Assembly: GCA_027946555.1 (NCBI GenBank)
Contig: JAPEVC010000105.1
Location: 58,861 to 122,860 of the forward strand
Length of the DNA: 64,000 bases
Origin: Gnomoniopsis sp. IMI 355080
Taxonomy: Eukaryota; Ascomycota; Sordariomycetes; Diaporthales; Gnomoniaceae
Direction of reading: 5' to 3'
Of this stretch, positions 36,170 to 48,476 are shown one piece after another. The notes under the pieces are model-generated. The model made no database searches. It saw nothing but the letters and a program-made list of their open reading frames with translations, and had not been told where the DNA came from. Positions within the stretch are counted from its first letter, which is position 1, and the number at the start of each line of letters is the position of its first letter. A program made the translations under genes and the position numbers.

Positions 36170-38849
36170 ATGAGCAGTTCCAAGTCGGCTGACAACCTCA
36201 AGAGCGGGCGTTCGGCAACGTCCTGTCTAGAGTGTCAGCGCCGGAAGCAAAAGGTAGGTCAAGACAATGAAGAGCGCTCCTAGGTCGCCGTAAGTTCGGA
36301 AATGGCTGACGCCAGCTACCCGTGCCCATCAGTGCTCCCGCCACTGGCCGTGCAATCACTGTCAGGCTAGAAAGGTCCCTCACCTATGCGAGTTCGCCCC
36401 GGGGAAGAGGTCATCGACGCAACAGGATCATTCATCCGGTGACTTGTCGAAGTTTGTGATGCCTCTGCCCAGAAATTTGACTTTTAGAAGTGTATCATTG
36501 ACCTTGGATTTGTGCAAGACTCTCCAGGAAGCGCAAAGAGGAGAGCTATGAATCGGACACGTCTTCCCTTTCCATCGATCCTGACCAAGGACTGTCTGAC
36601 GGGTTGGCCAAGTTAGGCTACATGACGGGACATGACTTCTTCAACCTTGCAAGACCTGGGCCAAATGTAAGTTATGGACCTGGTACGATCACAATATTAT
36701 CGTTGACGCTCCTCTCAGTCTTCCAACAAACGTAGCTCCGATATCGTGACCGTCCAGTCTGAGGAAATCGAGGCTGCATTGAAGCATATCCTGCCAAAAC
36801 CGTACACTGGTATGCTGCACCCGTCTCTTATATAGTGGCGCTTTGTCCCAGCTAATCGAATTGAGATGTTCTCGTGCAAAATTTCCTGGAGAATGCGAAC
36901 TTCCAATATTACGCCATCTTTCCGGAGCAACTCCGGGATCAGAATGCCGAATGGTGGAAGGAACGAGCAGCTGGACGGAGACTCAGCCCGGAGCTCACAT
37001 GCCTCCTGATCCGCGTCTGTGCAGTGTCCGCACAGTATTTGGAGACGTCTCTCAAGCAGCGACTCGAAATCGAGCTTGGCGAGAGAGCCCAATCTATGAC
37101 CGAAAGGTTTCATGCTGCCGCACAGAGGCTTAGCTCATCGATACCAAGAGGAGCTGGTGGTGTGATCCAGGTGCAACAACTATTCCTGGAGGCATCCTGG
37201 TGGAAGTCCGAGGCAAACATGGTGGAGGCCTGGCATTCGTTAAGCATGGCTATTCGTGAAGCACAGGAGATTGGTACGATTTCTTCCCCTAAAAGGACTT
37301 GAGACACCAAGCCAGCTCCAGAACGGATCCTTAACAGAGTCTCCAGGAATGCATAAACCGAGCGACGACCTGCCACGTTTTGAGAGAATGATGAGGAGTA
37401 GATTATGGTGTATTCTATGGACATGGGACTGGTGAGAGCTCCTTTTCTCGGCTTCCCGAGACTCTCGTCTACTACGCTAATAGTCTCAGGCAAATGTCGA
37501 CCTTGCTTTCACGGCCTCTGCTCATTGATCAAGATGACCAAAAGCTAGAACTACCCGACGGCCAACTCGAGAACATCAGAGACCCTGAAATGCCACATCC
37601 ATTATCATCTATCGCCCTCCAAGCTTCCCTCGGCCTTCATGTATTCCACCTCTTCCAGAAACTGGGCACCGACTGCTCCGCACAACTCGTCCTAGAAATC
37701 GAAGCCGCCCTAGAGAAATGGATGGGTTCCTTCCCTCCTGCATTACGCGACCATTGTCCCGATACCCGTTGGGACGAGAAATACCCCAACGTTCCATTCA
37801 TGCGTTTCCAAATCAACATAATAGCCTACACTTACCTCCTCGCGCCTCTCAAGCCCTACCTCCTAGGAAAAGCCGACCCGAAAGTCATAAGAACACCGCT
37901 AGGCTCCCAGTTCCGCGCCAAAGGCGTGGACACGTGCCTTGACCTGATGAAAGCTGGCGAGGGGTTTTATGATCTTGCCTTCCCGCAGGACATCAAATAC
38001 TTCTTCATCATCTTCTTCATGTTCGATGCCGCCACCGTCATGTGCTCCGCCATCGTCCACGACACGCACCATAGCCTGCCCAAGCGCAACCAGTGCATCC
38101 GTGCGCTTCGGACCGCACAGGAGCTCATGGACGGCGTAGCACACATCTCGGAATCGGCGCGCATCTCGGCCCAGCTGCTCCGGAAGCTCGCCGCCACGCT
38201 TCCTCTCACGCAAGCAGAGAAGGAAATCCTCACCCCGAGCCAGGCCCCCTCGATCTCCGCGTCCTCGAGCTCCTCCGTATCATCTTCGTCCAAGAAGGTT
38301 AAAACGAGGGCCTCGCCTGACATATCAGCCTCCACTAACCTTCACTCTGGGCTGGCTGTCGGTGGGGACTTCGATCCTTCACATGACGCTTCTAATAGTG
38401 GACATCGCGCATCGCCCTCATCATCGGTGCAGACAGATAGCTTTGCGAGTACGATGTCCAGCACTCCGTATTGCACCATCCCGCAGCCCCAGCAACAATC
38501 ACAACAGCAACAGGAGCGACATAATATGGACTACCAAAAAGGATACAACATTTCATCAATGCCACCGTCCCATCCAGCGGATTGGGGCTACGTGGACTAT
38601 ACTAGCACAGGCGGCTTTCCCGTGACGACGATAGGGGCTCCTCCCAGTGGGGCCGGTTATTCGAGTAGTATGGCGTCTCCGGTGACTGGCGGCACGAGCC
38701 ATCATCATCATCATCCTCACCCGTTGGCCGGGGGAGGCGCGGTGCAGCCAGGGGGACCACTAACAGGCACATATTTGGAGCCGATGTGGGATTGGGAGCG
38801 ATTGAATATGGATTTGTCTCAGGGACATCATCATTACGGGCCGCAGTAG
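36170..38849 (+). CDS. Zn2Cys6 fungal-specific transcription factor
   Basis: Seven exons (36170-36253, 36333-36451, 36528-36666, 36719-36809, 36866-37273, 37338-37431, 37490-38849) join in frame to 764 residues. The N-terminus carries a binuclear zinc cluster C19-x2-C22-x6-C29-x5-C35-x2-C38-x8-C47. Intron 1 falls directly before the third cysteine, a common position in this family. The middle, from the segment with LVQNFLENANFQYYAIFPEQ to the helical part around LWCILWTWDWQMSTLLSRPL, matches the fungal-specific (Fungal_trans) domain, which follows a short linker. The C-terminal 200 residues are low complexity, with a Ser run, a Gln-rich run and six histidines near the end. It should bind CGG-type elements as a nuclear regulator; targets are unknown. 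Five of six introns are 52-79 nt, including several in the N-terminal third, which is typical for this class. Confidence 0.92.
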
Positions 38850-40057
38850 AGAAGTGGACATTGGCGGAGACTTTTTTTTTTTTACATGAAAATGCTGGGT
38901 CATGATACATTGATGAAAATGCTCGGAGTTCCGGTGACTTGGTTGATTGCATTTGGACCTTCGGTATTGTTCTAATGACTGATATATGGCCTGCATACCC
39001 GGAGTTCTCAGGGTCCCTAGATTCCTAGGTAATTACTTATTCACGATGTTGATTTCTTTCCAAGATAGACTTTTCCAGTGTCATTTTTGCTCAACTTGAT
39101 GAAGCAATTGTTAACATAGAGACTTGCAGACATATGGCATCCGTATATGTAGATCAAAGGCTCACATCTGAAGGTATTCCTTTACCTGAAGGTTGCTACA
39201 AGGCTGTAAGCAACCAAATTGATGCGTTTGCCAGCTAGTTACACCACTGTTGTATCGATGTAGTCGTCTAAAATTCGCACAAAACCTTGTGCTCGTTAGT
39301 TCACGTCCTAAGTATATTATTCCATAACGACCGAATATCGGTCAAAACCTCAAATGGGCCTCGCGATATTTTCAAACGAAATTCTTGAATAGGTCAATCA
39401 TACAAGGAAGGCACTGCACCAAAACAATGTCAAAGCTTCCCGGTGGGACTCCAGGGCTTTTCAATCAATGCGGAGATCAGCCACTGCAGATATTACGGTA
39501 GCCTAAGGTCGACTGAAAAACCTACGATACAATCTGTTATAAGGCGTACCGCTCCGCAAGAGGGATAGATTGAAGAAGTAAAATAAGCGGAAGCCACGAA
39601 TGTTTGGCATTGACAACGAGGCGTTTACTTGGCCACCTGTTTGGTTTGCAGATATAGCGAGGTGTGCTGAGCTTATGGGTCGCATTGATTTTTTCCACCA
39701 CTGGGCTATTGTGGCTTGCGATCGAGACTCTTCCAGCTCGTTTTTTGCTGACACTTATGATGATCAAAATTTGGCTTTCTACTTTATTCGCTCCAATTGA
39801 CGGCGAAGCCGTGCCTCAGCTTCTAATCAAGTGTGCTCAAGGTCCTACGCAAGCCGGAGAAATGATAGAGAAATCCCCTTCTCTCAAATACGAAGTTGAA
39901 TATGAGAGTGTATTCAACTTTATTCTGTTATATATATATGTATCTCCGTACGCTGTTATACAGGCCACCAGGAGCAGTGTCAAGTGAACCCAAGAACAAG
40001 TCCATGAACTTCATACAGTCCATTACCACCCTGAGTCCAAAAGCACATTGGTCCAAC
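38850..40057. other. Intergenic region
   Basis: AT-richer than the genes on either side. It holds the regulator 3' UTR (a run of 11 or more T near 38873), a near-copy of the TACCTAGGTA palindrome at about 39021 and the TATA region of the next gene. Frames at 39500-39990 are unsupported. Confidence 0.5.
39930..39940 (+). promoter_or_regulatory. TATA-type element of small secreted protein gene
   Basis: An alternating TATATATATAT run sits about 120 nt before the ATG at 40058, the usual TATA distance in these genomes. Confidence 0.5.
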
Positions 40058-40594
40058 ATGCAGTTCGCACACATCTTCCTTGGTCTCACGTGCATTGGCG
40101 CTGCTTCTGCTACACTCAAGCCGGCCACTTCCAATGCGAAGGGCAAATGCCCGAGCACGTATAATTGCTCCGGTACGCATATATATAAATAATCCGCCGT
40201 GACAGCTACCTACTACGTTACTTTATTGTTATATCTAAGTGCTAACAAACCCAATCTGCTCAACACAGCCGCTAAGGTTTCCAAAGCAATCCAAGCCGCC
40301 GAATGCTCCCACAATACACGCACGAGCCAGACGCAAACATTTGCCGTCTTTGTCAACGACCACCAGTACGACAAGAACCACGGCGCGCCCTATGGGACGT
40401 GCTCGGCGTACACTTGCACAAGCCCCACGAGCTCGCAGATGAAAGCCAATGCGGACTGCTGGACTTTCTTCTGGAGTGGGACTGGTGAGTCCTCGGGATT
40501 CGGGACTGGGTGCATTGAAGACCCCAACACTGGGGAATGTGGATGTGAAAACTCGGATGGGACATTTGTTGCAGGAAGTTCGAGCTGTGTCTAG
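40058..40594 (+). CDS. Small secreted cysteine-rich protein, effector-like
   Basis: Two exons, 40058-40172 and 40269-40594, give 146 residues; the 96-nt intron starts GTACGC and ends ACACAG. A signal peptide of about 18 residues (MQFAHIFLGLTCIGAASA) precedes a mature protein with about ten cysteines, including GTCSAYTCTS, ECGCEN and a C-terminal SSCV. No enzyme domain or anchor is visible. Size, secretion, cysteine content and location in gene-poor DNA fit a candidate effector or an apoplastic antimicrobial-type protein. That is inference from features only; I recognise no named family. Confidence 0.8.
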
Positions 40595-41875
40595 TTTATG
40601 TTGCCGCAAATTTGGTATTGAAGATTATCTAGGTCATCGACAAGAGGTGGTGAGCAACAGCACACGAACAGGTACTCGCTAAGCTACCTAGGTACGTATA
40701 CAGTAAAGGTCCTCACTTCAGTGTGCAATATCAGCGTTTCCCGTAAAATATCCCTCAAATACTCGCACGAGGACAGCGTACCTATTTGCTAGTATACACA
40801 TGTCTTTACGAGTTCGGTCTGGTGTGTCTCATATTCGGGGGATTGCCTTCTAGGTTGAAGTTTGGGTGTCTGCCACTTCAACGTTGAACTGTCCTATTTC
40901 CGGCTAAGTAGAGGCACAAGATAGAGGAGTAGCATATTGCCACTCTAGCGTAGCTGCAGATCAGTATCTGCCCTTGTCCGTGGCATTCCCTTGAGCAAGT
41001 CACAAGATTACCTATAATACCGCTGGCCAGGAATCCTGAGCATGATGCCGGGGGAATCATTGTTTACGATAAGTCGTCCACTGAACTATGTCTTAGTCTC
41101 CGTCTTTCGTTCCTGTACCTAGGTAGATTCGCTGCCTAACAGCAAGCAAGAGTATGATTTAATGAGAAGCTGTATATCCGTTCGCATTTTCTCGTTGGTA
41201 CTTCAGGCTAAGTTCATGGTGCTCAACCCATACTGGTTGGCCTCTCAAATTGCTGTTTGACTACTTGCCGGTAGCCGGTGTTCCTTGTCACGCGCGGCGG
41301 TTTCATTATGCACACACGGTGTGGGCCTTTGGGCCGAATACATGTATCCTGTCCATCCGTGTCACTGTGGCTTGATTACCTACCTACATAAGGAAGGTAT
41401 TCAGGCCCAAGCGGCCCGGACCTTTTCCCCCAGGGCCACATGACTTACCTAAGTACTCACCTGAGCCGCCCGCAGGCGAGCGTCAGCACACCTAGATCAA
41501 CAGCAGAGGAGTCAATTTTCGACCATGTTCGACCATTTCTTCCGGTCTTGTTTTTCTTTGACGAGCTTTGGCTCTGACGTGAGACGCATGCTATGTGGGC
41601 AGTCGCTTATGGTCGAGAGGCTTGATGCAGACGTTGCAGTACTTTGGAGGTCAAGAGGTTCACTTTATCATCTCACAGTACGAGGAGTCATGCTCAGGGA
41701 TTGAAAAGGATATCATGAGGGCATCAGGGCCCCACAGGGAGCCTCGGCTGACCCTATACGCCTAATGCCGGCCTGGCAACTACATGAACGTTGCAAATGG
41801 CTGTAAATCACTTTTCGCGATGAGAACTCCACCGATACATGCAAGTCAAATGAACTATTTGCAACTTTCATATTC

Positions 41876-42192
41876 GTCGAATCACCTTCAAGGCGAGTGT
41901 TTGGACATGTAGTGACTCACAGAGTTTTGCAGAAGAAGGCCTCACTCGCAATTTCTGGTGTACCCAGGTAAGTAATGCCTTTCGCACAGCGCTTTTTGGA
42001 GGAATAGGTGTCCATTCTGCATGAGCCATTGATTTCGGATTCTGCACCAAAGTAGGTAAAGATAAGTGGACATCACTTCACGCTTACATAGTATGGTCCA
42101 CTTGAATTCGTGCTTGTCGAATCCTTCTCCAAGGCGAGTGCTCGGATATGTGGTGACCCACAAATTTACGCAGGCGATATCCTCACTCGCAG
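41876..42192. repeat. Diverged direct repeat, two copies of about 78 bp
   Basis: Copy A at 41876-41953 and copy B at 42116-42192 share GTCGAAT, AAGGCGAGTG, GGA-ATGT-GTGAC-CAC and CCTCACTCGCA in the same order and spacing. Many of the differences are C/T or G/A transitions (for example TGTTTGGACATGTAG against TGCTCGGATATGTGG). This fits an old duplication mutated by RIP or simply by drift. Confidence 0.65.
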
Positions 42193-43283
42193 TTGAGCCT
42201 CAATTTGATACCCTCCACCAATAATTATGCCTGCGATAGGTCATCGAAATGATTGTATCTATTGCCACAGCTAACTGGTAATTTGTTGAACTGTGAGTCT
42301 GTGACTATGCGCAGGCAGCGCAGCAGGGCCATAAATACCTAGGTACCGAAGTACCTATAGGTAGGTGGTAGTACCTACGCGCCCGCGTCCCGCCGGCCAC
42401 AATTCCACGAAGACTGGAGGAATTCAGCTTGCTTCTACGAAAGTACACGGGGTCAATGGCTACGCTGACTGCTTCCAAAGTATGCTCCTTCTGGTCACAA
42501 CCGTACTAGTGCGTCTCTCCGCTACTCCGCTGTGTCGAAGACAACATATTCATTGAATAAATGATTGATTGATTGGAGTGACGGAGTCTGCATATGCATG
42601 GGTCAAAGAACTACTAGATCACTGCATTATTTCAACCGTGGTACTGTCCTCTCCTTCCTGTCATGCTCAAGTAAATCTTACATACCTAATGCAAACCGCA
42701 ATATGAAGTAGACAGGGAGGGGGCAGAGCTTTGTCAGGAGCTTTGTAAGAACTAGATGCCGACAGATCCGCACAAAAATGGAATACTGTCCCTCATTCCC
42801 TTGCATTATGGATATTAGTGAATTCTCAATGCTGCTCATTAGATAACGGATGCTGAAACTATAATCTCTCAAAGTGCTCAGACTTGTTCCTGCCCTACTA
42901 GGTTCACAGCCTCTATATATCTCTGGGTATGAAGCTATAGTTTTTCCCTCGTATAGGGAATACCATCTGCCTCAGGCTCTCAGGCTGCTTCATTGTGAGA
43001 TCATTCAGCTACTTCGGTGACCGGTACCTCAAAAGCTATATACAATAATGTAACATTACTCTACTTTGAGCATTTGCAGGGCTGTTACCAAAGGACCTTC
43101 GTATTGCAATACTTTGCTTGCATTATTAGCGCCATTATTGTAGATGAAATGCAAGTAAGCAAGAAGTTGGTGACCTTCCAAAGTAGGTAGGCAGGCTTAT
43201 TTGTGATTCAATTTGTAAATTGTTGAAAGCCCATCCATATTGTGGCTTCCTACTCTTGGGCCCTAGGAGGAGCTTGAAACATC

Positions 43284-43290
43284 TATATAA
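43284..43290 (+). promoter_or_regulatory. TATA box of second small secreted protein gene
   Basis: TATATAA about 145 nt before the ATG at 43435. The stretch between is pyrimidine-rich, as in expressed fungal leaders. Confidence 0.55.
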
Positions 43291-43434
43291 GTGGTCATCC
43301 TGTCCCTATTGCAACTTATTTGAAAAATTCATCCTTATCCTCATTCATATTCTTTACACGAGTGTTTATCCACACCATATCATCCAAACTCCACTACTTT
43401 TCACATTACAAACCCTTTTTTTTCAATCTGCAAG

Positions 43435-43983
43435 ATGTCTGTCATGAAAGCCTTCGCTGTTGCCTTCCTAAGCAGCCTAATTGCTGCTTCGCCTCTAGCC
43501 AACACGATTGAAGTTGTTGGACGGGAACCGCTTGCAAACGTGGCTACAGTCAATATGTACAGCACTTCCACCTGCGGTGGGGATGTTCAGAGCTTCACAG
43601 CTACGTCTGGCGCCTTAGTATGTGCAAAGATTCTTTGTCTTCAATCTTGCCTTCAGTATCAAAAGCTCTGTGAAACATTGAAGACTGTAAGATCAAATGT
43701 ATTTGCAAATCAAGATGACTAACTGTAGTATCAATAGGTCTGCGTCGCTGTCAGTGGCGATAAGGCATCCATCGAGGTCATTGAAAAGTAAGTTACACGC
43801 TACTTAAAGCTGTTATTCGGATTTTATTTCCTTATTGCGCGAAAATATCGCTCATCCTTTTTTTTCCCCAGCAATTGCGCCACCTACACTTGGAGTGGGA
43901 CCAACTGTGAGGGTTCAAGTCTTCATATTAGTGGAAATACTTGCACCTCAGTCCTGTATGGCTCTGTCTCAGTACAGTGCTAG
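43435..43983 (+). CDS. Small secreted protein with six cysteines, effector-like
   Basis: Three exons, 43435-43617, 43738-43787 and 43872-43983 (TAG), give 114 residues. Introns are 120 and 84 nt. The second ends in a T/C tract plus CAG and restores the frame through NNCATYTWSG. The N-terminus (MSVMKAFAVAFLSSLIAASP) is a signal peptide, followed by a possible pro-region ending near a Gly-Arg-Glu. The mature part is a small, probably beta-rich domain with six cysteines and the pattern STCGG, LVC, NNC, TNC, NTC and a C-terminal QC. No known family recognised. A second in-frame ATG three codons later could be the real start. With the 146-residue gene 2.8 kb upstream it makes a pair of effector-like genes in gene-poor DNA; their sequences are not related. 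Confidence 0.78.
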
Positions 43984-45900
43984 AGCCTAGTGTATTTCGG
44001 AACTCGGTCGGTTCCTTGGCCAACAGTGTTATGGGGAACGGTGGGATGTCTTGGGCTTTGATCAGGGTAGCAGGGTTTGTTTTGATACAGCCCGAAGGAT
44101 TCAACATCCCCGCTACAAATAAATCTCTTGTTGCTATTACCTAGTTGACAGTTCAGTCCCATCCTTAAGAGAGAGGCTTATCTAGAGAAATAAACTTTGA
44201 TAAACGTTCCTAAGACCTGTATTACAATGTCTTGCCTAATCTCTGTCATCGGGCCTTCCAACGGTATACCTAGGTAATACTGAGTAGAGGAGCTGTTATC
44301 TGTCTTACTACTTCTGATTGACTGCCAAGGGGTAAAACAGAAAACATTCCAACCCTACTGTGAGAAGGCCATGAGGTCCACAGAGCGATTGTCAGGACAC
44401 CTCGGGTACGCTCCTCAAGCCAATCACTCCCTTGGGTACTCCGTATACCTCCTGCAACCCTCGTCGCCTCAATCTTCATGAGATCTCTCCTCCACCTACA
44501 GCGCAGGTAAGTTGTTCCCGATCGATATATTCAGACTTCAGGAGGGGGATCGGCACGAGCTCGAAGCGAGTCCAGGCACACGCAAACTCCATTGCCTTTG
44601 AAAGAATTGCACACGCAGAGAACGCAAAGGGTGAACACCATTGACGGATCTTGCAATTGAAAAATTCGTGATTGGCTACTTTTAAGGTTGTAAGCGGAAA
44701 TCAATGACAAGGCTGAACGAGTCTCCAGGTCTTCTCCGATCCATCAGAGTTCGACACTTCTCAAACCTTGAATTGCAACATTCTGCGTGTTCGTCCCATG
44801 TATATCTTTGAGCATCCTAAGGCTCTACACTGCATACAGACTCTGAGCCAGTGATTATCTACGGAAGGAGAACGAGGGCGAAATATACTCTCGTGAGGGG
44901 CAGGAGAAGATTTTCGTGGCTGTTTTCCAGATCCTTGAGGCCGAATCGTGGGCAAACGCGTGAGACACACTTCCAGAGACCCCATCCTTGGCTGCTCTCT
45001 CTCCCACGACAGACAGTCTTCATCCCGGTGATATGCCTACCTACCAGCCTATTCTCCATCTTATCAAACGGGGGCAACAAGCCGACTAACATCTATAGCC
45101 ACTTTCCACGGACGACAACAATCAGTCTGAGCCTCCGACCAAGAAAGCCAAGAAGAAGCAGACCACGTCCCAGCACAACTCACCCTACAAGGATACCACC
45201 AATGATGGAGAAAAGACCGGCGATACCAAGAGGCAGTCTGAGGTGAGAGTTTTGTCAAAAGGCCAACAAAGAGTAGGGCTAGGAAGAAAGCGAAGAAGGA
45301 GAAGGAACAGCTGAAGAGGCAGAAAAGAGCTAGACAAGGAGACAGAGCTCGCGGAGATGGCGAAAATTATCAACGAGGCGGTGTCCAAAGAGGAGGAGAA
45401 GCTCACGCAAGGCCAGGCGAAGGCCTTTGCGAAGGACGAGGAGACCATCAACGCAAAGTTCGAGCCTTAGAATTGAACGGTGGCCCTGCTAGCACCTTGC
45501 TCGCGGCAGTTGAGGGATGTTAGGAAGAGTCTCGGGTAATGCCTACATCATTCATCAGAGGTTACGTTTGCAACTGCTCATCTTTTGGCGAGTCAACATA
45601 GAGCAAAAGACTAATTCTATGTGGTGAAGAGACATCAGCTAACGAGGTGGCTGTGGGTAGATGACACCGTTAGAACAGCTTCAGACTACTCTAAAAATGA
45701 ACGTCAAACCTCGACCCCGTTCTGTTTCTTTGTGGCCCAGAGGACTGAAATAACATCTTCGTACTTTGCGGGCTGGGCTTTCTTTGACGCCATACGGTGA
45801 CCACATTACGTTCATCTGAGATCCCGCGCAATCACCTTGGACAGTGCAGGTGGTCACGGACTTTGGGTATCTAGTTTTCATTGGAATGCTGCTAGCGTAC
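43984..45900. other. Interval with a possibly decayed coding region
   Basis: Mostly non-coding. A TACCTAGGTA palindrome lies at 44267. The stretch 45100-45470 has coding character (see separate entry). Nothing else recognised. Confidence 0.45.
45104..45470 (+). pseudogene. Lysine/glutamate-rich coding remnant, frame interrupted
   Basis: From about 45104 one frame reads a charged segment (STDDNNQSEPPTKKAKKKQ and onward) preceded by a branch-site-like CTAAC and an acceptor ATAG. After 45243 a donor GTGAGA follows. The next coherent segments fall in two different frames: KKAKKEKEQLKRQK near 45285, then ELDKETELAEMAKIINEAVS with a tail ending KFEP at 45468, with no credible intron between them. 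The simplest reading is a frameshifted, decayed gene for a lysine-rich (NLS-bearing) protein. An unrecognised splice is possible. Confidence 0.35.
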
Positions 45901-47155
45901 TCAGTACCATGGATGCGAAGGGAACGTCAAGGTCGCCGAGAGCGGGGCTTCGCTAAGATTCCGCATGACATTTTCCTCGACCTCGGCCATCTCCTCATGC
46001 ACCCTATGCTCAAGGAGCTCCTGCACACCGTCGCACCGCTGCTCCATGTCTCTTCGCAGGACTTCGAGAAGCCGTGTCTCGGTCTTGTCCAGCATCTCAG
46101 CTACGTCTTTCTTGTGCGCTGCTAGCCGTTCGTCAAAGTCCTGCTTGAGCGAGGACAGACGCAAGTCGAGCAGCTCTTGGATGACTTTGAGACTGGCAGG
46201 CTCGGAGGTAGGCTCCGGACTGGTGCTGTGTGTGCGGCGGCGCTTCTTGCCTTTGGCTGTGAAAATGTCAGCGAAGTGTCTGCAGAAGAGAGGGACTCCT
46301 TCATGGTAAATACGTACAGTCGCTGACAACTGCAGAAGACGGATCTGCAGGAGGCGGTTCAGTATACCGAGGTGGAGGTTCGTCGATGGCGGGAGGAGCA
46401 TCATCGGCAGGATCAGCCAGGCTCTCTCCCTCAACAACTTGGCCGCCCTTTCCATGGTACAGACTCGCCGTGCTTGCGTGCACCGCTAAGCTGGCCAAGC
46501 CACAATCCGTAGCGGCGATGCACAGGTCCCGTATCCGCTTTACAGATAGTCTTTTTCGAGGAATGCTGGCATAGACTGAAAAGCATGTCTGCCGTGCAAG
46601 TGCCCGCAATGCATCCATGACATCACTGGCTGTCTTGTTCTTGGGCTCACACGGGCTTTTTGGTAGTACCAAATCCGGTGATCTGTTTAGCTCGAATTTC
46701 AACTGCAGTGTCTCAACGCCCAGCATCTGTTCGGCCGGGTTGACATCGACCGATAGCTGCCGTATCCGTTCTGGGTAGATGTATAGATACATGCTCGTCC
46801 TGCCATCGCGACGGCTCGTTCCATTACGCAAGGTCACTGTTGCGCGGAGCTTGAAGAACGCCTTGTGCGCGTTTGGATTCCAGTGCAGATCGAGAAACAG
46901 ATGAGGCAATCGATGGTCGCCCCACGATGTCACGGCATTGACTTTCGTCACGTCGATTGATTTTGGCCATGTCGGCCGAATGTCACCTGTGTGTTCTCCT
47001 GAAGTTGTGGATTTGGGGGATGAATGGGCTTCAACGGGCTCGTCGTCGGCCGTCGCGGGCTCGCCAGGCGTCGGCGATCTCGGCGTATTTGGATTCGTAC
47101 TTGAGCCATCGAGCGGCAGCGCAGACGACTCGGGGTTCGAACTTCTGTCAGCCAT
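45901..47155 (-). CDS. Hypothetical protein with C-terminal coiled coil
   Basis: Two exons on the minus strand, 47155-46318 and 46256-45901, give 397 residues; the intron is 61 nt (GTACGT to ACAG). The start is the first true ATG. The N-terminal 60 residues are Ser/Pro/Thr-rich and disordered. Residues about 60-230 form a conserved-looking globular region (HLFLDLHWNPNAHKAFFKLR, then RIRQLSVDVNPAEQMLGVET). A Pro-rich linker follows, then a basic KGKKRRR cluster across the junction (possible nuclear signal), and a heptad-like coiled coil of about 80 residues (LKVIQELLDLRLSSLKQDFD on). I recognise no domain family. It could be a nuclear or chromatin-associated protein, but that rests only on the basic cluster. 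Confidence 0.78.
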
Positions 47156-48476
47156 GCCTTTCAATCTGTGAACTATCAGCTACAACACAACAGCACTCCT
47201 ACTTTAAGAGATGTTGGCCTCAAATCCCACCCGCCCAGGCTTTGCGGTTGAGGGTATTCTTTGAAAGGAGCAGCCTTGACTCTGGTCGCAAGACAAGCCA
47301 AACAATGCCGTCGTGCCCCCGCATGCCCAGCTCAGCCACGACAGCCTGACGATCTCCAGTGTCACTGCAAGAAGCCCAGCACCCAGGGTCTTTCGCCGGC
47401 CGTAGACGACGAGTAGAAGCCTGTAGAGGGAGTGGTGCGGGTCGTGATCGACTGGTCGTCAAGGGTCGGTGGCCGTGAGCAGGCGATGCGCGGATACTCG
47501 CCTTTCTTGAGAAAGAGAAAAGAGGCGAGCACCTTTGAACAGACAGGCAAATGTCGACTCGTCGTCGTTTTGTCTTGATGGATCGCGTGGCGGGTTGTAG
47601 ATGGGAGGATGGCAAGACGTTGTTGAGCGTGAATTAGGGAAAGAGGCAAACGCGAGTGCACGTGGTGCCGAGGAAATTGGGTGGCTGGGCAGCCTAGGGG
47701 TAGGTTGGTGAAAATAGGCCCTATATGGTAGAGTCACTGGAAATCTCTCGGTACTTGCACTAACTCCACCACCCCCTTTTTTTTCCTCCAACCCCAAAAT
47801 ATCGACTAACGGATCAAACTGGTCAGCCGCAAGGCTCAGCAGTGCCGATCCGGTGGAGTCGACGTGTCTTACAGTCAGACATCACAGTCAGATCAGTGTG
47901 CATAGCAGCAGCATCCCCGGATTTCGAGGCCGCTAGCGAAGACTGGACGCCTTGCGCGCATGAACCAGATGATTCCCTCGTCGACGGGTTATGCAAGTGG
48001 CTCGGACCAGCTGACCACCTTTCTGACCACCTCCACGCCTCCTCGGAAGGAAAAGATGGTGGTGTGCACTCCCGCCCTCCCACTTAGGGAAACGATTGCA
48101 TGCAAGCCTTCCTTTGGGTACCTACCTGGCCTGCCTGGGTGGGTATGTACGCTGCTGCTGAAGCCTGGCGTGGTGGCTTGCAGGCTCCAGTTGCGACGGC
48201 GGCGCAGCCGCATGCACATCGCAACCTCGTTGTTACAGCGGGTATGTGTAGGCTCTGCTGATCCGATGAAGTGTCATCAACCCAAGCTCTCTCCATATAT
48301 TGCATATTCCTTTTTTATATTCCTAATGTTTGGTGATGAGCTACTCTAGATTTCAACTTCACGATAATTCATTAGCATTTACAGGGCTTTATTTTTTTGT
48401 GCATATTTTTTCTATTCCCCTTGAGTTCGAGTCTTTGCATGTAGCAACTGAATAACAGCCACAACTCACTTCAATA
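47156..48476. other. Divergent intergenic region
   Basis: Shared upstream region of the minus-strand coiled-coil gene and the plus-strand hydrolase-CorA gene. Open frames on both strands here overlap and show no domain. The last 150 bp before 48477 are T-rich, as in a fungal leader. Confidence 0.5.

Larger units (their letters stand above)
40595..43434. other. Gene-poor interval between two small secreted protein genes
   Basis: 2.8 kb with no supported gene. It is AT-rich in parts, carries three exact TACCTAGGTA palindromes (40685, 41116, 42336) and a diverged 78-bp duplication (41876-41953 and 42116-42192). A short TGATTGATTGATTGG run is near 42562. Confidence 0.5.

Noticed and set aside
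38697..38720. Histidine run near the end of the Zn2Cys6 regulator as a metal-binding domain
   Set aside because: A short low-complexity run in a disordered tail; no evidence of a folded metal site.
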